From Variovorax sp. CF079 (lineage in GTDB: Bacteria > Pseudomonadota > Gammaproteobacteria > Burkholderiales > Burkholderiaceae_C): a DNA stretch of 64,000 nt. Shown in pieces: positions 9,091-17,996 of this stretch; the stretch's first letter is position 1; the number at the start of each line of letters is the position of its first letter. The notes beneath the pieces are model-generated. The model had not been told where the DNA came from, made no database searches, and saw only the letters and a program-made list of their open reading frames with translations. The DNA lies in NCBI RefSeq assembly GCF_900101545.1, contig NZ_FMZU01000006.1, forward strand, positions 226,998 through 290,997. The letters run 5' to 3'. The translations under genes and the position numbers were made by a program.

Positions 9091-9945
9091 TCAGTCTCCG
9101 CCGAACACCGGCTTGCGCTTGGCCGCAAAGGCTTCGAAGGCGCGCCTGAAGTCCTCGGTCTGCATGCAGATCGCCTGCGCCTGCGCCTCGGCCTCGATCG
9201 CCTGGTCGATGGTCATCGCCCATTCCTGCGACAGCATGGTCTTGGTCATGCCGTGCGCGAAGCTCGGGCCTTCGGCGAGCTCGCGCGCCACGGCGGTGGC
9301 GGCGCCGAGCAGCGCGCTGCTCTCGTGCAGCGCGTTGAAGAAGCCCCAGGCGTGGCCTTCCTGCGCCGTCATCGCGCGGCCGGTAAAGAGCAGCTCCGAG
9401 GCGCGGCCCTGTCCGATCACGCGCGGCAGCAGCGCGCAGGCACCCATGTCGGCGCCGGCCAGTCCGACGCGCGTGAAGAGGAATGCGGTGCGCGCTGCGG
9501 GCGTGCCGTATCGCAGGTCGCAGGCCAGCGCGATCATCGCGCCGGCGCCGGCACAGACCCCGTCGATCGCGCCGACGATGGGTTGCGGGCAATGGCGGAT
9601 CGCCTTCACCAGGTCGCCCGTCATGCGCGTGAACTCGAGCAGTTCGGGCATGTGCATCTGCGTGAGCGGCCCGATGATCTCGTGCACGTCGCCGCCTGAA
9701 CAGAAGTTGCCGCCCGCGCCCGTCACGACGATTGCCTTGACGTCGGTCGCGAAATTCAGCGCGCGAAACAGGTCGCGCAGCTCGGCGTAGGAGTCGAAAG
9801 TCAGCGGATTCTTGCGCTCCGGCCGGTTCAGCGTGACCGTGCCGATGCCGTCCTCGAAGGACCAGCTGAAATGCTCGGCCTCGTAGTCGGCCTTCGGCTC
9901 GAATTGCGCGCGCATGGGACTGCTTGCGCCGATGTAGTGCTTCAT
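9091..9945 (-). CDS. Enoyl-CoA hydratase/isomerase family protein
   Basis: A 284-residue crotonase-fold protein. The oxyanion-hole segments are visible as [15 protein letters not shown] and [21 protein letters not shown]. The glutamate region is present as [22 protein letters not shown]. It should act after the dehydrogenase in beta-oxidation-like degradation of the dearomatised ring. Its ATG overlaps the MarR stop, and the dehydrogenase starts 4 bp after its own stop, so all are on one message. Residues ahead of MKHYIGASS belong to a longer open frame and are not part of the protein. Confidence 0.9.
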   Translation of the reverse strand: MKHYIGASSPMRAQFEPKADYEAEHFSWSFEDGIGTVTLNRPERKNPLTFDSYAELRDLFRALNFATDVKAIVVTGAGGNFCSGGDVHEIIGPLTQMHMPELLEFTRMTGDLVKAIRHCPQPIVGAIDGVCAGAGAMIALACDLRYGTPAARTAFLFTRVGLAGADMGACALLPRVIGQGRASELLFTGRAMTAQEGHAWGFFNALHESSALLGAATAVARELAEGPSFAHGMTKTMLSQEWAMTIDQAIEAEAQAQAICMQTEDFRRAFEAFAAKRKPVFGGD

Positions 9946-10418
9946 AGGGCCTCCGCCAATTGTTGATGTGAATGCTGCTTGACCTTGCCGAGCAGCTTGT
10001 GGAGCTGCGTGACCTCCTTCGCGTTCAGGCCCGCGAAGGCATCGACGATCCATGCCTCGTGTTGTTGCGCCATCTCGTTGAAGAGCTTGCGGCCACGCGT
10101 GGTGAGGCGCACGCGCCAGGCGCGGCGATCGCCCTCGACGTCGACGCGCTCGACCAGCCCCTCGGCCACCAGCTGGTCGGTGATGCCGGTGACGTTGCCG
10201 CCGGTCACCATCATGCGGCGCGACAGCTCGTTCATCTTCAGCCCGTCCGGCGAGCGTTCGAGTTGCGACATCAGGTCGAAGCGGGGCAGGGTGGTGGCGA
10301 ACTGCTCGCGCAGCTCGTTGCGCACCTGCTTCTCGATAAGCTGGGTGCATGTCAGCAACCGCAGCCAGAGGCGCAGCTCGTCGGGGTGCTCGCTGTGGGC
10401 TCTTGCTTCGAGGTCCAT
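9942..10418 (-). CDS. MarR family transcriptional regulator of the aryl-CoA operon
   Basis: A 158-residue winged-helix protein: [28 protein letters not shown] is the recognition-helix region, followed by the wing [22 protein letters not shown]. MarR proteins of aromatic-CoA pathways usually repress and respond to the aryl-CoA thioester. The gene is inside the operon, second after the monooxygenase fusion, and overlaps the hydratase start by ATGA. The probable target is the perfect palindrome at 12793-12806 over the operon promoter, which would be autoregulation. Confidence 0.9.
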   Translation of the reverse strand: MDLEARAHSEHPDELRLWLRLLTCTQLIEKQVRNELREQFATTLPRFDLMSQLERSPDGLKMNELSRRMMVTGGNVTGITDQLVAEGLVERVDVEGDRRAWRVRLTTRGRKLFNEMAQQHEAWIVDAFAGLNAKEVTQLHKLLGKVKQHSHQQLAEAL

Positions 10419-10419
10419 G

Positions 10420-12783
10420 CTATTGATCCTCCTCGCTGTTGCGCGGCACGGCCGTCGCAGCCGCCGCGGCGGCCAGCTGTTGCTGCTTGGCGATCTCGCG
10501 GTACATCTGGTCGCGCCCGCTCAGGTATTGCTTGGGCCAGTCGACGTCGCGGCTTTGCAGCTTGGCCGTTTCGTGCAGGGTCCACGCCGGGTCGGCCAGG
10601 TGCGGCCGTGCGATCGCGCACAGGTCGGCGCGGCCCGCGGCGATGATGCTGTTGGCCTGGTCGGCTTCGGTGATGGCGCCGACCGCAATGGTCGAGATGC
10701 CGACCTCGTTGCGGATGCGGTCCGCAAAAGGCGTCTGGTACATGCGTCCGTACACCGGTTTCGCCGTGCGCGTGGTCTGGCCCGAAGAGACGTCGATGAA
10801 GTCGCAGCCCGCTTCCTTGAAGAGCCGCGCCACCACCACCGCGTCGGCATCGGTGTTGCCGCCGGGCGCCCAGTCATGGGCCGAGATGCGCACGCTCATT
10901 GGCCGTTCGGTGGGCCAGGCCGCGCGCATCGCGCGGAACACTTCCAGCGGATAGCGGCAGCGGTTCTCGAGGCTGCCGCCGTACTCGTCGGTGCGCAGGT
11001 TGGTCAGCGGGCTGATGAAGGAAGCCAGCAGGTAGCCGTGCGCGCAGTGCAGCTCGAGCCAGTCGAAGCCGGCTTCGGCCGCGCGACGCGTCGAGGCGAC
11101 GAACTGGTCGCGCAAAGTGTTCATCTCTGCTCGCGTCATGGCGGCGGGCAATTGGTTCTGTTCGCCGTAGGCCAGCTCGCTGGCGGCGATCAGCGGCCAG
11201 TTGTCTTGCGGCAGCGGTTCGTCGATCTCTTCCCAGCCCAGCTGGGTCGAGCCCTTCGGCCCGCTGTGGCCCAGCTGCATGCCGATCTTCGCCGTGGTCT
11301 GCGTGTGCACGAAGTCGACGATGCGCCTGAAGGCGGCCGACTGCGCATCGTTGTAGAGACCCGTGCAGCCGGGCGTGATGCGGCCCTCGGGCGTCGGGCT
11401 GGTCATCTCGACGAACACCATCGCGGCGCCGCCGAGCGCGCGCGCGCCAAGGTGCACGAGCAGGAAATCCTGCGGCACGCCGTCGACCGCGCTGTAGGTC
11501 GCCATGGGCGAAACCAGAATGCGATTCTTGAGCGTGAGGCCGCGCACCGTGAGCGGCATCAGCATCGGAGGCAGCGGCTTGCCGCCCGCGAGCCACGCCT
11601 CGTAGCCGCCCAGCCATTGCGTGTCGCGCAGGCGCAGGTTCTCGTGGCTGATGCGCTGCGAGCGCGTCATGAGCGAGTAGGCGAACTGCTCGATCTCCAT
11701 GCCGGTGTAGCGGTGCACGTTCTCGAACCATTCGGTCGAATTGCGCGCCGCGTTCTGGATCTTGAGCACCTCGACGCTGCGCCGCGCCTCATAGGCTTCG
11801 AGCACATGGTCGACGCTGCCGCCGCGCGCGAACTCATCGCTGAGGTCGATCGCATCCTCGAGCGCGAGCTTGGTACCCGAGCCGATCGAGAAGTGCGCCG
11901 TGTGCGCCGCGTCGCCCATCAGCACCACCGGCACGCTCTTGCCATTCACCTCGACGCGGTGCGTCCAGTGCTTGCAGACCACGCGCGGAAAGCGGATCCA
12001 GTTGGCCGAGCCGCGCAGATGCGTGGCGTTGCTGATCAGCTCGTGACCGCCGAGGTATTTGGCGAAGAGCTTTTCGCAGAAGGCGATCGCTTCGGGCTGC
12101 TCCATCTTGTCGAGGCCATGGGCCTGCCACACCGCTTCGGGCGTTTCGACGATGAAGGTCGAGGTCTTGTCGTCGAACTGGTAGGCGTGGGCCTGGAACC
12201 AGCCGTGCTCGGTCTTCTCGAAGGCGAAGGTGAAGGCATCGAAGGTCTGGTGTGTGCCGAGCCAGACGAAGCGGCACTGGCGCAGATCGATGTCGGGCTC
12301 GAAGACGTCCGCATAGCGCTGGCGAATGCGGCTGTTGAGGCCGTCGCTGGCGATCACCAGGTCGGCGCCGTACTGCGCGGCCAGGGCCTGGTCATCCGTG
12401 GCGTCGGTCTCGAACACCAGCTTGACGCCGAGCGCCAGGCAGCGCTCCTGCAGGATGTTCAAGAGGCGCTTGCGGCCGATGCCGCAGAAGCCGTGGCCGC
12501 CCGAGCGCACCTGGCGTCCCTTGAAGAACACCTGAATGTCGTCCCAGTGATGGAACTCACGGCCGATCAGCGCGGCCGTTTCGGGATCGGCGGCCGCGAG
12601 GTTGGCGAGCGTCTGGTCGCTCAGCACCACGCCCCAGCCAAAGGTGTCGAAGGGGCGGTTGCGTTCGATCACCGTGACCTCGAGCGCCGGCCGCCGGGCC
12701 TTCATCAGGAGCGCGAAGTAGAGGCCGGCCGGACCGCCGCCGATGCACAGCACGTGCTGCAGATCTGTTGCGAAGCTATTCAT
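10420..12783 (-). CDS. Bifunctional 2-aminobenzoyl-CoA/salicylyl-CoA monooxygenase-oxidoreductase (FAD monooxygenase fused to old yellow enzyme)
   Basis: A 787-residue fusion. Residues ~10-395 are a class A FAD monooxygenase with the dinucleotide motif GGGPAG at 15-20 and the [15 protein letters not shown] motif near 289-303. Residues ~404-770 are an old-yellow-enzyme FMN reductase ([46 protein letters not shown]). This architecture is known from 2-aminobenzoyl-CoA monooxygenase/reductase, which hydroxylates and reduces the ring without cleavage; similar proteins are often named salicylyl-CoA 5-hydroxylase. It is the first gene of the operon. The promoter lies so close that almost no leader is left. 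Confidence 0.88.
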   Translation of the reverse strand: MNSFATDLQHVLCIGGGPAGLYFALLMKARRPALEVTVIERNRPFDTFGWGVVLSDQTLANLAAADPETAALIGREFHHWDDIQVFFKGRQVRSGGHGFCGIGRKRLLNILQERCLALGVKLVFETDATDDQALAAQYGADLVIASDGLNSRIRQRYADVFEPDIDLRQCRFVWLGTHQTFDAFTFAFEKTEHGWFQAHAYQFDDKTSTFIVETPEAVWQAHGLDKMEQPEAIAFCEKLFAKYLGGHELISNATHLRGSANWIRFPRVVCKHWTHRVEVNGKSVPVVLMGDAAHTAHFSIGSGTKLALEDAIDLSDEFARGGSVDHVLEAYEARRSVEVLKIQNAARNSTEWFENVHRYTGMEIEQFAYSLMTRSQRISHENLRLRDTQWLGGYEAWLAGGKPLPPMLMPLTVRGLTLKNRILVSPMATYSAVDGVPQDFLLVHLGARALGGAAMVFVEMTSPTPEGRITPGCTGLYNDAQSAAFRRIVDFVHTQTTAKIGMQLGHSGPKGSTQLGWEEIDEPLPQDNWPLIAASELAYGEQNQLPAAMTRAEMNTLRDQFVASTRRAAEAGFDWLELHCAHGYLLASFISPLTNLRTDEYGGSLENRCRYPLEVFRAMRAAWPTERPMSVRISAHDWAPGGNTDADAVVVARLFKEAGCDFIDVSSGQTTRTAKPVYGRMYQTPFADRIRNEVGISTIAVGAITEADQANSIIAAGRADLCAIARPHLADPAWTLHETAKLQSRDVDWPKQYLSGRDQMYREIAKQQQLAAAAAATAVPRNSEEDQ

Positions 12784-12791
12784 GGATCAAT

Positions 12792-12819
12792 AGTTTAGGC
12801 CTAAACAATCTGTTGTCAA
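12792..12819 (-). promoter_or_regulatory. Sigma-70-type promoter of the 2-aminobenzoyl-CoA operon
   Basis: On the minus strand a perfect TTGACA (12814-12819) is followed after 16 bp by TAAACT (12792-12797), a 4/6 match to TATAAT. Transcription would start near 12785, only a few bases before the ATG at 12783. The mRNA would therefore be leaderless or nearly so. The palindrome at 12793-12806 covers the -10 and part of the spacer. Confidence 0.55.
12793..12806. promoter_or_regulatory. Palindromic operator, probable MarR site
   Basis: GTTTAGGCCTAAAC is a perfect 14-bp palindrome in the 98-bp gap between the monooxygenase fusion and the divergent methyltransferase. It overlaps the putative -10 of the operon. 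Size and symmetry fit a MarR dimer, and the operon encodes a MarR protein. Confidence 0.6.
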
Positions 12820-12881
12820 CCCGGCAAGGGTTTTCGCCGAGGTCGGTTGACGAAGTTCGCCGCTGCTGGCAAAAATCAGCC

Positions 12882-14150
12882 ATGTCAAGCCTGTTGCCGA
12901 AGATCGAGTCCCAGCTTTCCACGCTGCCGGTTCCCATCACGCTGCAATTGCCCGATGGGCGGAAGGTCGCAAAGCCAGGCTCACGCGTCACGCTCGCCTT
13001 CTCCGAATGGTCGGCGCTCGCCAAGCTCACCGCTCGGCAGATCGGTGCCATCGGCGAGGCCTACGTCGAGGGACGGGTCCAGATCGAAGGGAAGATGCGC
13101 GACCTGATCGATATCGCGGTCAGCCTGCTGCCCGGCAATCCGGCGGAAACCAACACCAACTGGTGGAGCCGGCTGCAGCGGCGCACCAAGTCGCGCGGCT
13201 CGCACTCGCTGGGCAAGGATGCGGCGCAGATCGAGTTCCACTACGATGTGTCGGACGACTTCTATGCGCTGTGGCTCGACCCGCGGCGCGTCTATTCGTG
13301 CGCCTATTTCCGAGACGCCGGGATGACGCTGGCGCAGGCCCAGGAGGCCAAGCTCGACCACATCTGCCGCAAGCTCATGCTGCAGCCGGGTGAGCGCTTC
13401 CTCGACATCGGCTCGGGCTGGGGTGCGCTCCTGCTGTGGGCGGCCGAGCACTACGGCGTCGATGCGACCGGCATCACGCTGTCGAAGAACCAGCATGCGC
13501 ACGTGACGCGCATGATTGAGGAGAAGGGCCTGCAGGGCCGCGTACGAGTCGAACTGCTCGACTACCGAAAACTCGACAGCGACAAGCCCTTCGACAAGAT
13601 CTCGTCGGTCGGCATGTTCGAACACGTCGGCAGCGTCAACATGCCGACTTACTTTCGCAAGATCCATTCATTGCTCAAGCCGGGCGGCCTGGTCATGAAC
13701 CATGGCATCACTTCGGGCCAGCTCGACTACAAGCAGCTCGGAGCCGGCATGGGCGATTTCATCGAGAAATACATCTTCCCGGGCGGCGAACTGCTGCACG
13801 TCACGCATGTGCTGCGCGAGACGGTGTCCGCGGGCCTGGAGATGGTCGACACCGAAAACCTGCGGCCGCACTATGCGCGCACGCTCTGGGCCTGGTCGGA
13901 CGCGCTCGAGTCCCGGCTCGACGAGGCGCGCGAGGTCCTGCAGCGCGCCGGCGGCCACCAGGGCGGCAATGCCGAGCGCATCCTGCGTGCCTACCGCCTG
14001 TATCTGGCCGGTTCGGCGATGTGCTTCGAGCAGGGCTGGATTTCGCTGCACCAGATGCTCGCCACCCGGCCCGACGGAAAGGTCGAGGGCGGCGCGCTGC
14101 GCGGCGCGCAATCGGTGTACCCTTTTGTCCGCGACTACATCTACAAATAA
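12882..14150 (+). CDS. Cyclopropane-fatty-acyl-phospholipid synthase family protein (SAM-dependent methyltransferase)
   Basis: The family transfers a methylene group from S-adenosylmethionine to double bonds of membrane phospholipid acyl chains. The 422-residue product has the CFA region FHYDVSDDFYALWLDPRRVYSCAYF. The SAM-binding glycine motif is LDIGSGWGALLLWAAEHYG, and ISSVGMFEHVG and KYIFPGGELLH follow. The start at 12882 (MSSLLPKIES) is preferred over an in-frame ATG 114 bp upstream that would reach across the divergent operator. It is followed after 14 bp by a DUF1840 gene, probably in the same transcript. Confidence 0.88.
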   Translation: MSSLLPKIESQLSTLPVPITLQLPDGRKVAKPGSRVTLAFSEWSALAKLTARQIGAIGEAYVEGRVQIEGKMRDLIDIAVSLLPGNPAETNTNWWSRLQRRTKSRGSHSLGKDAAQIEFHYDVSDDFYALWLDPRRVYSCAYFRDAGMTLAQAQEAKLDHICRKLMLQPGERFLDIGSGWGALLLWAAEHYGVDATGITLSKNQHAHVTRMIEEKGLQGRVRVELLDYRKLDSDKPFDKISSVGMFEHVGSVNMPTYFRKIHSLLKPGGLVMNHGITSGQLDYKQLGAGMGDFIEKYIFPGGELLHVTHVLRETVSAGLEMVDTENLRPHYARTLWAWSDALESRLDEAREVLQRAGGHQGGNAERILRAYRLYLAGSAMCFEQGWISLHQMLATRPDGKVEGGALRGAQSVYPFVRDYIYK

Positions 14151-14164
14151 CCGAGCGAGGCACC

Positions 14165-14488
14165 ATGCTGTATCGATTCAAATCGCGGGCCAGCCCCCCC
14201 TTCGTGATGCTCGAAACCCACGCGCGTCAGTTGTTCGACATCATCGGCAAGGCGCCGGAGCGCAAGGGCATCGTGACGGTGGAGCAGATGCCGGCCGCCA
14301 TCGCGGCGCTGGAGGCGGCCATGGCGCGTGAAGCCCACAACGCCCACAACAACGACGATTTCGCCGTCGAAGGCCATGACGAGGCGGCCGAGAAGCAGCA
14401 CATCACGCTGCACCAGCGCGCCGTGCCCTTGCTGCACATGCTCAAGGCGTCGCTGGCCGACCGCAAGGACGTGATGTGGGAGGTGTGA
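14165..14488 (+). CDS. DUF1840 domain-containing protein
   Basis: A 107-residue protein matching the DUF1840 pattern in beta-proteobacteria: MLYRFKSRASPPFVMLETHARQ at the start, IIGKAPERKGIVTVEQMPAAIAALEAAM in the middle, and a C-terminal helix HQRAVPLLHMLKASLADRKDVMWEV. No enzymatic motif is visible and the family has no assigned function. It follows the cyclopropane synthase gene by 14 bp, so the two are probably co-transcribed. Confidence 0.8.
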   Translation: MLYRFKSRASPPFVMLETHARQLFDIIGKAPERKGIVTVEQMPAAIAALEAAMAREAHNAHNNDDFAVEGHDEAAEKQHITLHQRAVPLLHMLKASLADRKDVMWEV

Positions 14489-14517
14489 TCACCCCCCAGG
14501 CTTGCTCGCTTCGCGTA

Positions 14518-14577
14518 GAGCCTGTCCTGAGCCTGTCGAAGGGAGCCTGTCGAAGGGCCAACCCCCTCTCCGGGGGC
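14518..14577. repeat. Dispersed intergenic repeat with tandem GAGCCTGTCGAAGGG units
   Basis: GAGCCTGTCGAAGGG occurs twice in a row (14529-14543 and 14543-14557), preceded by the partial unit GAGCCTGTCC at 14518-14527. A GC-rich hairpin follows (CCCCC/GGGGG, about 14562-14577). A related GCTGAGCTTGTCGAAG element lies at 53681-53707. Such elements are widespread between genes in this bacterial group. Here the element fills the gap between convergent genes and may serve as a terminator. Confidence 0.6.
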
Positions 14578-14663
14578 GCCGCCTGCGGCCCGGCGAAGCC
14601 GGTTCCGCGGCGGCCCACGGTCCGGCGCGCTGCGCGCACCAATGGATCAGGAACGCCAGGGGC

Positions 14664-15680
14664 TTAGTCCACCTTGGCCCCGGAGGCCTTGACCACCTTC
14701 GCCCACTTGGCGTGTTCGCTGTCGATCATCTTGGCGAACTCGGCCGGCGAGTTGCCGCTCGGGATCGCGCCCTGGGCCAGCATCTTTTCCTTGATCGCCG
14801 CGGTGCCGAGCGACTTGGCCACTTCCTGCTGAATGCGGTTCACGATCTCGGGCGGGGTGCCGGCCGGGGCCAGCAGGCCGAACCATGAGCTGGCTTCGTA
14901 GCCCTTGAGCATGGGGCCGCCGGCCTCTTCGACCGTCGGCACGTCGGGCAAGGCCGGCGAGCGCTTCGAGCTGGTCACGGCCAGCGCCTTGAGCTTGCCG
15001 CCCTTGATCTGCTGCATCGACGAGGGCAGGTTGTCGAACATCACGTCGGCGTTGCCGCCCACCAGGTCCAGCAGCGCCGGGCCCGATCCGCGATAGGGGA
15101 TGTGCGTCATGAAGCTGCCGGTCATGGTCTTGAAGAGCTCGCCCGCCAGGTGGATCGAGGTGCCGCTGCCGCTCGAAGCCATGTTGAGCTTGCCGGGATT
15201 CGCCTTCGTGTACTTCACGAAGTCGGCCACGCTGTTGATGTTGAGCGCGCGCGCCTTGTCGGCATTCATCTCCATCACGTTGGGCACCGCGGCCACCAGC
15301 GTGATCGGCGCGAAGTCCTTGATCGGGTCGTAGGGCAGCTTGGGGTACAGCGCGCGGTTGATGCCGTGCGTGCCCACCGTGCCCATCAGCAGCGTGTAGC
15401 CGTCGTTCGGCGCCTTGGCCACGATCTCGGCGCCCACGTTGCCGCCGGCGCCTGCGCGGTTGTCGACGATGAACTGCTGGCCGAAGGCCTTGGAGAGCTC
15501 CGGCGCCACGGCGCGCGCAAGGAGGTCGGTGGTACCGCCGGGCGCGAAGGGCACCACGATGCGCACCGGCTTGGTCGGCCAGCTGCCTTGGGCCGCCGCG
15601 GGCCCGGCAGCCAGCACCAGGGCGGCAATCGCGCCCAGCGCCAGTGCAGAGCGGCGGCGGGATTGGAACGAGAGGGTCAT
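14664..15680 (-). CDS. Tripartite tricarboxylate transporter (Bug family) substrate-binding protein
   Basis: Bug proteins are periplasmic receptors for carboxylates, often without a linked transporter. The 338-residue product has a twin-arginine-like or Sec signal ([27 protein letters not shown]). The family motif [25 protein letters not shown] follows, then [27 protein letters not shown] and [16 protein letters not shown]. The start MTLSF at 15680 is chosen over an ATG 21 bp upstream. No TctA/TctB membrane genes are nearby. It lies 77 bp downstream of a LysR gene on the same strand. Confidence 0.9.
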   Translation of the reverse strand: MTLSFQSRRRSALALGAIAALVLAAGPAAAQGSWPTKPVRIVVPFAPGGTTDLLARAVAPELSKAFGQQFIVDNRAGAGGNVGAEIVAKAPNDGYTLLMGTVGTHGINRALYPKLPYDPIKDFAPITLVAAVPNVMEMNADKARALNINSVADFVKYTKANPGKLNMASSGSGTSIHLAGELFKTMTGSFMTHIPYRGSGPALLDLVGGNADVMFDNLPSSMQQIKGGKLKALAVTSSKRSPALPDVPTVEEAGGPMLKGYEASSWFGLLAPAGTPPEIVNRIQQEVAKSLGTAAIKEKMLAQGAIPSGNSPAEFAKMIDSEHAKWAKVVKASGAKVD

Positions 15681-15757
15681 GCGTGTTTCCTGTTGATGCA
15701 TGGCACCGAGTTTGACAGGCGAAGCGCCTCGTTCGTCGCGGGTGAAACCCCGTGTGC

Positions 15758-16681
15758 TCAGATCCCCTGCATGCGGGCCGCGAAGCGCTGCTCGCGAAAC
15801 TTCTCGACCACGAAGTCGACGAACACGCGCGTCTTCGCCGGCAGCAGCTTCTTGCTCGGGTAGTAGAGCGAGATCGGCCCCGAGTCGGCATACCAGCCCG
15901 GCAGCACGCGCACCAGCTCGCCGCTTTGCAAGCCGTGCAGCGCGAAAGCCATCGGCAGCAACGCGATGCCCAGGCCCATCATCGCGGCGTGGGCGATCGC
16001 CTCGGGGTCGCTGAAGACCAGGCGCGGCTTTGCATCCGCCGCGCCTTCGTCGCCGGCCGCGTTGCGCAGCGTCCAGGCCCGCACCCGCCCGGTGGGTGAG
16101 GAGCGCCGCATGATGGCGTCGAAGGCGGCCAGGTCGGACGGGTGCTCCGGCACCGGCTTGCCGGCCATGTACGCGGGCGCCGCGACCGCCACGATGTGGA
16201 TGCGCGCGAGCTCGCGCGCCACCACGCCGGGCGTCAGCTCGATGCCGCCGCCGATCGCGGCGTCGAAGCCCTCGCCGACCAGGTCGACCTGCCGGTTGTC
16301 GAAATGCCAGTCGGGCACGACCGCCGGGTAGCGCGCCAGGAACTCGCCGACCAGCGGCACCACGTACGTGCGCCCGAAGGCCTGGCCCATGCTGACCTTG
16401 AGCGTGCCGGCCGGCTGGCCCCCGGCTTCGGCGGCGCCTGCCATGGCGTCGGCCAGCGTGCCGAGCGCACCGCCGATCTGCAGCAGCAGCCGCTCGCCGC
16501 TCTCGGTCAGGGTCAGCTTGCGTGTGCTGCGCTGGAACAGGCGCACGCCCAGACCCGCTTCGAGGCGCGCGACGTTCTTGCTCACCGCGGCAGGCGTCAG
16601 GCCGAGTTGTCGGGCGCCGGCGGAGAAGCTGCCGGCCTCGGCGCTGCGGACGAAGGATTCGAGATGGCTCAGCGGCTGCAT
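15758..16681 (-). CDS. LysR family transcriptional regulator
   Basis: A 307-residue LysR regulator: an N-terminal winged helix-turn-helix ([35 protein letters not shown]) and a substrate-binding domain from about 90. The start [10 protein letters not shown] at 16681 is preferred to an upstream ATG. It is divergent from a short-chain dehydrogenase (110-bp gap) and is followed on the same strand by a Bug receptor. Either could be its target. Confidence 0.9.
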   Translation of the reverse strand: MQPLSHLESFVRSAEAGSFSAGARQLGLTPAAVSKNVARLEAGLGVRLFQRSTRKLTLTESGERLLLQIGGALGTLADAMAGAAEAGGQPAGTLKVSMGQAFGRTYVVPLVGEFLARYPAVVPDWHFDNRQVDLVGEGFDAAIGGGIELTPGVVARELARIHIVAVAAPAYMAGKPVPEHPSDLAAFDAIMRRSSPTGRVRAWTLRNAAGDEGAADAKPRLVFSDPEAIAHAAMMGLGIALLPMAFALHGLQSGELVRVLPGWYADSGPISLYYPSKKLLPAKTRVFVDFVVEKFREQRFAARMQGI

Positions 16682-16791
16682 GGGTGCATTTTCAACCACG
16701 GGTTGAGATTGCTAGGGCAGTTTTACGGCTACCGGCAATGCAATGCAATCCCCAAACTACAGGCATTCCACAACCACTTCGAAAGCGCACC

Positions 16792-17553
16792 ATGTCCCCA
16801 AGCACTTCTTCCAAGCCCGTTCTGGCCGGCAAGACGGCCTTCGTCACCGGCGGCTCGCGAGGCATCGGCGCCGCCATCGTGCGGCGTCTCGCCAAGGACG
16901 GCGCCGCCGTCGCCTTCAGCTATGCCAGCAACGAGGCTGCGGCCAAGGAACTTGCCGGCAGCATCGAAGCCGCGGGCGGGCGCGCGATCGCGCTGCGCGT
17001 CGACAGCGCCGATGCCGATGCGCTGCGCACGGCGATCGACGAAAGCGCGCGCACCTTCGGCCGGCTCGACATCCTGGTCAACAACGCCGGCGTTCTCAAG
17101 CTGGGCGCCGCCGACCAGATCTCGCTGGAAGACTTCGACCTCACGCTGAACGTCAACGTGCGCGCCGTCTTCGTCGCCATCCAGGCGGCGCTGCGCCACA
17201 TGGGCGAGGGCGGCCGCATCATCAACATCGGCAGCACCAACGCCGAGCGCATGCCCTTCCCTGGCGGCGGCGTCTATGCGATGAGCAAGTCCGCACTCAC
17301 CGGGCTCGTGCAAGGCTTCGCGCGCGACCTCGGCCCGCGCGGCATCACGATCAACAACGTGCAGCCCGGCCCGGTCGATACCGACATGAACCCCAAGGAC
17401 GGCCCGATGGCCTCGGCCATGCATGGTTTCATGGCCATTCCGCGGCACGGCCGCGGCGAAGAGATCGCGGGCATGGTGGCCTACCTCTCGAGCCCGGAAG
17501 CGGCCTTCGTGACCGGCGCGGGCCTCAACATCGACGGTGGGTTTGCAGCCTGA
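16792..17553 (+). CDS. SDR family oxidoreductase
   Basis: A 253-residue NAD(P)-dependent classical short-chain dehydrogenase. The cofactor motif TGGSRGIG is at 19-26, NNAG at 97-100, and the catalytic Ser148, Tyr162 and Lys166 (YAMSK) are present. The end FVTGAGLNIDGGFAA is typical of 3-oxoacyl-ACP-reductase-like members. Substrate cannot be told. It is transcribed away from a LysR gene. Its last 73 bp overlap tail-to-tail with a MarR gene on the other strand. Confidence 0.9.
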   Translation: MSPSTSSKPVLAGKTAFVTGGSRGIGAAIVRRLAKDGAAVAFSYASNEAAAKELAGSIEAAGGRAIALRVDSADADALRTAIDESARTFGRLDILVNNAGVLKLGAADQISLEDFDLTLNVNVRAVFVAIQAALRHMGEGGRIINIGSTNAERMPFPGGGVYAMSKSALTGLVQGFARDLGPRGITINNVQPGPVDTDMNPKDGPMASAMHGFMAIPRHGRGEEIAGMVAYLSSPEAAFVTGAGLNIDGGFAA

Positions 17554-17996
17554 GCGTCCGGGCCGGCCACCGACGCGATCAGCCGGTCGAGGGTGGCACT
17601 CAGGTGCTTCAGATCTTCGGCGCCGACGCCCGCGAACAGCTCGGCCTCGCGTTCCCACGCCTGCACGCGGACCGTCTCGAACAGCGCCTTGCCGGCGCTG
17701 CTCAGGTGGAGGCGGCTGCGGCGCAGGTCGGTCGGGTCTTCGTGGCGGTGCAGGCGCTTGTGGCGCTTCAGCCCCGCCAGCGCGCGGCTCACCGCCATCT
17801 TGTCGAGGCCGGTGAGCTCGCAAAGCTGCGTGGCCGTCAGGCCGGGCTGCGTGCCCAGCACCGCCATCGTGCGCCACTCGTTGAGCGTGAGCGCGTGCTG
17901 GCGCCCGACCCGCTGCTGGAAAGGCCGCGCCGTCAGGTTGACGACCCGGACCAGCTTGAAGAAGACCGAGTCCTCGAAGCCAGCCTCGGTGTTCAT
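17481..17996 (-). CDS. MarR family winged helix-turn-helix transcriptional regulator
   Basis: A 171-residue MarR-type protein: LTLNEWRTMAVLGTQPGLTATQLCELTGLDKMAVSRALAGLKRH is the DNA-binding region and EDPTDLRRSRLHLSSAGKALFETV the wing. Its ATG overlaps the stop of the dehydrogenase E1 beta gene (ATGA), so it is the last gene of that operon and probably controls it. The final ~24 residues are coded opposite the end of the SDR gene. They may be a poorly conserved extension. Confidence 0.88.
   Translation of the reverse strand: MNTEAGFEDSVFFKLVRVVNLTARPFQQRVGRQHALTLNEWRTMAVLGTQPGLTATQLCELTGLDKMAVSRALAGLKRHKRLHRHEDPTDLRRSRLHLSSAGKALFETVRVQAWEREAELFAGVGAEDLKHLSATLDRLIASVAGPDAQAANPPSMLRPAPVTKAASGLER

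Noticed and set aside
12768..12881. Upstream start for the cyclopropane-synthase-like gene
   Set aside because: It would place the operator and promoter of the divergent operon inside the coding region, and the added residues do not resemble the family. The ATG at 12882 gives the usual amino end.
16522..16791. N-terminal extension of the SDR protein by ~90 residues
   Set aside because: The extension is arginine-rich, overlaps the divergent LysR gene, and would put the cofactor motif far from its normal position near residue 19.
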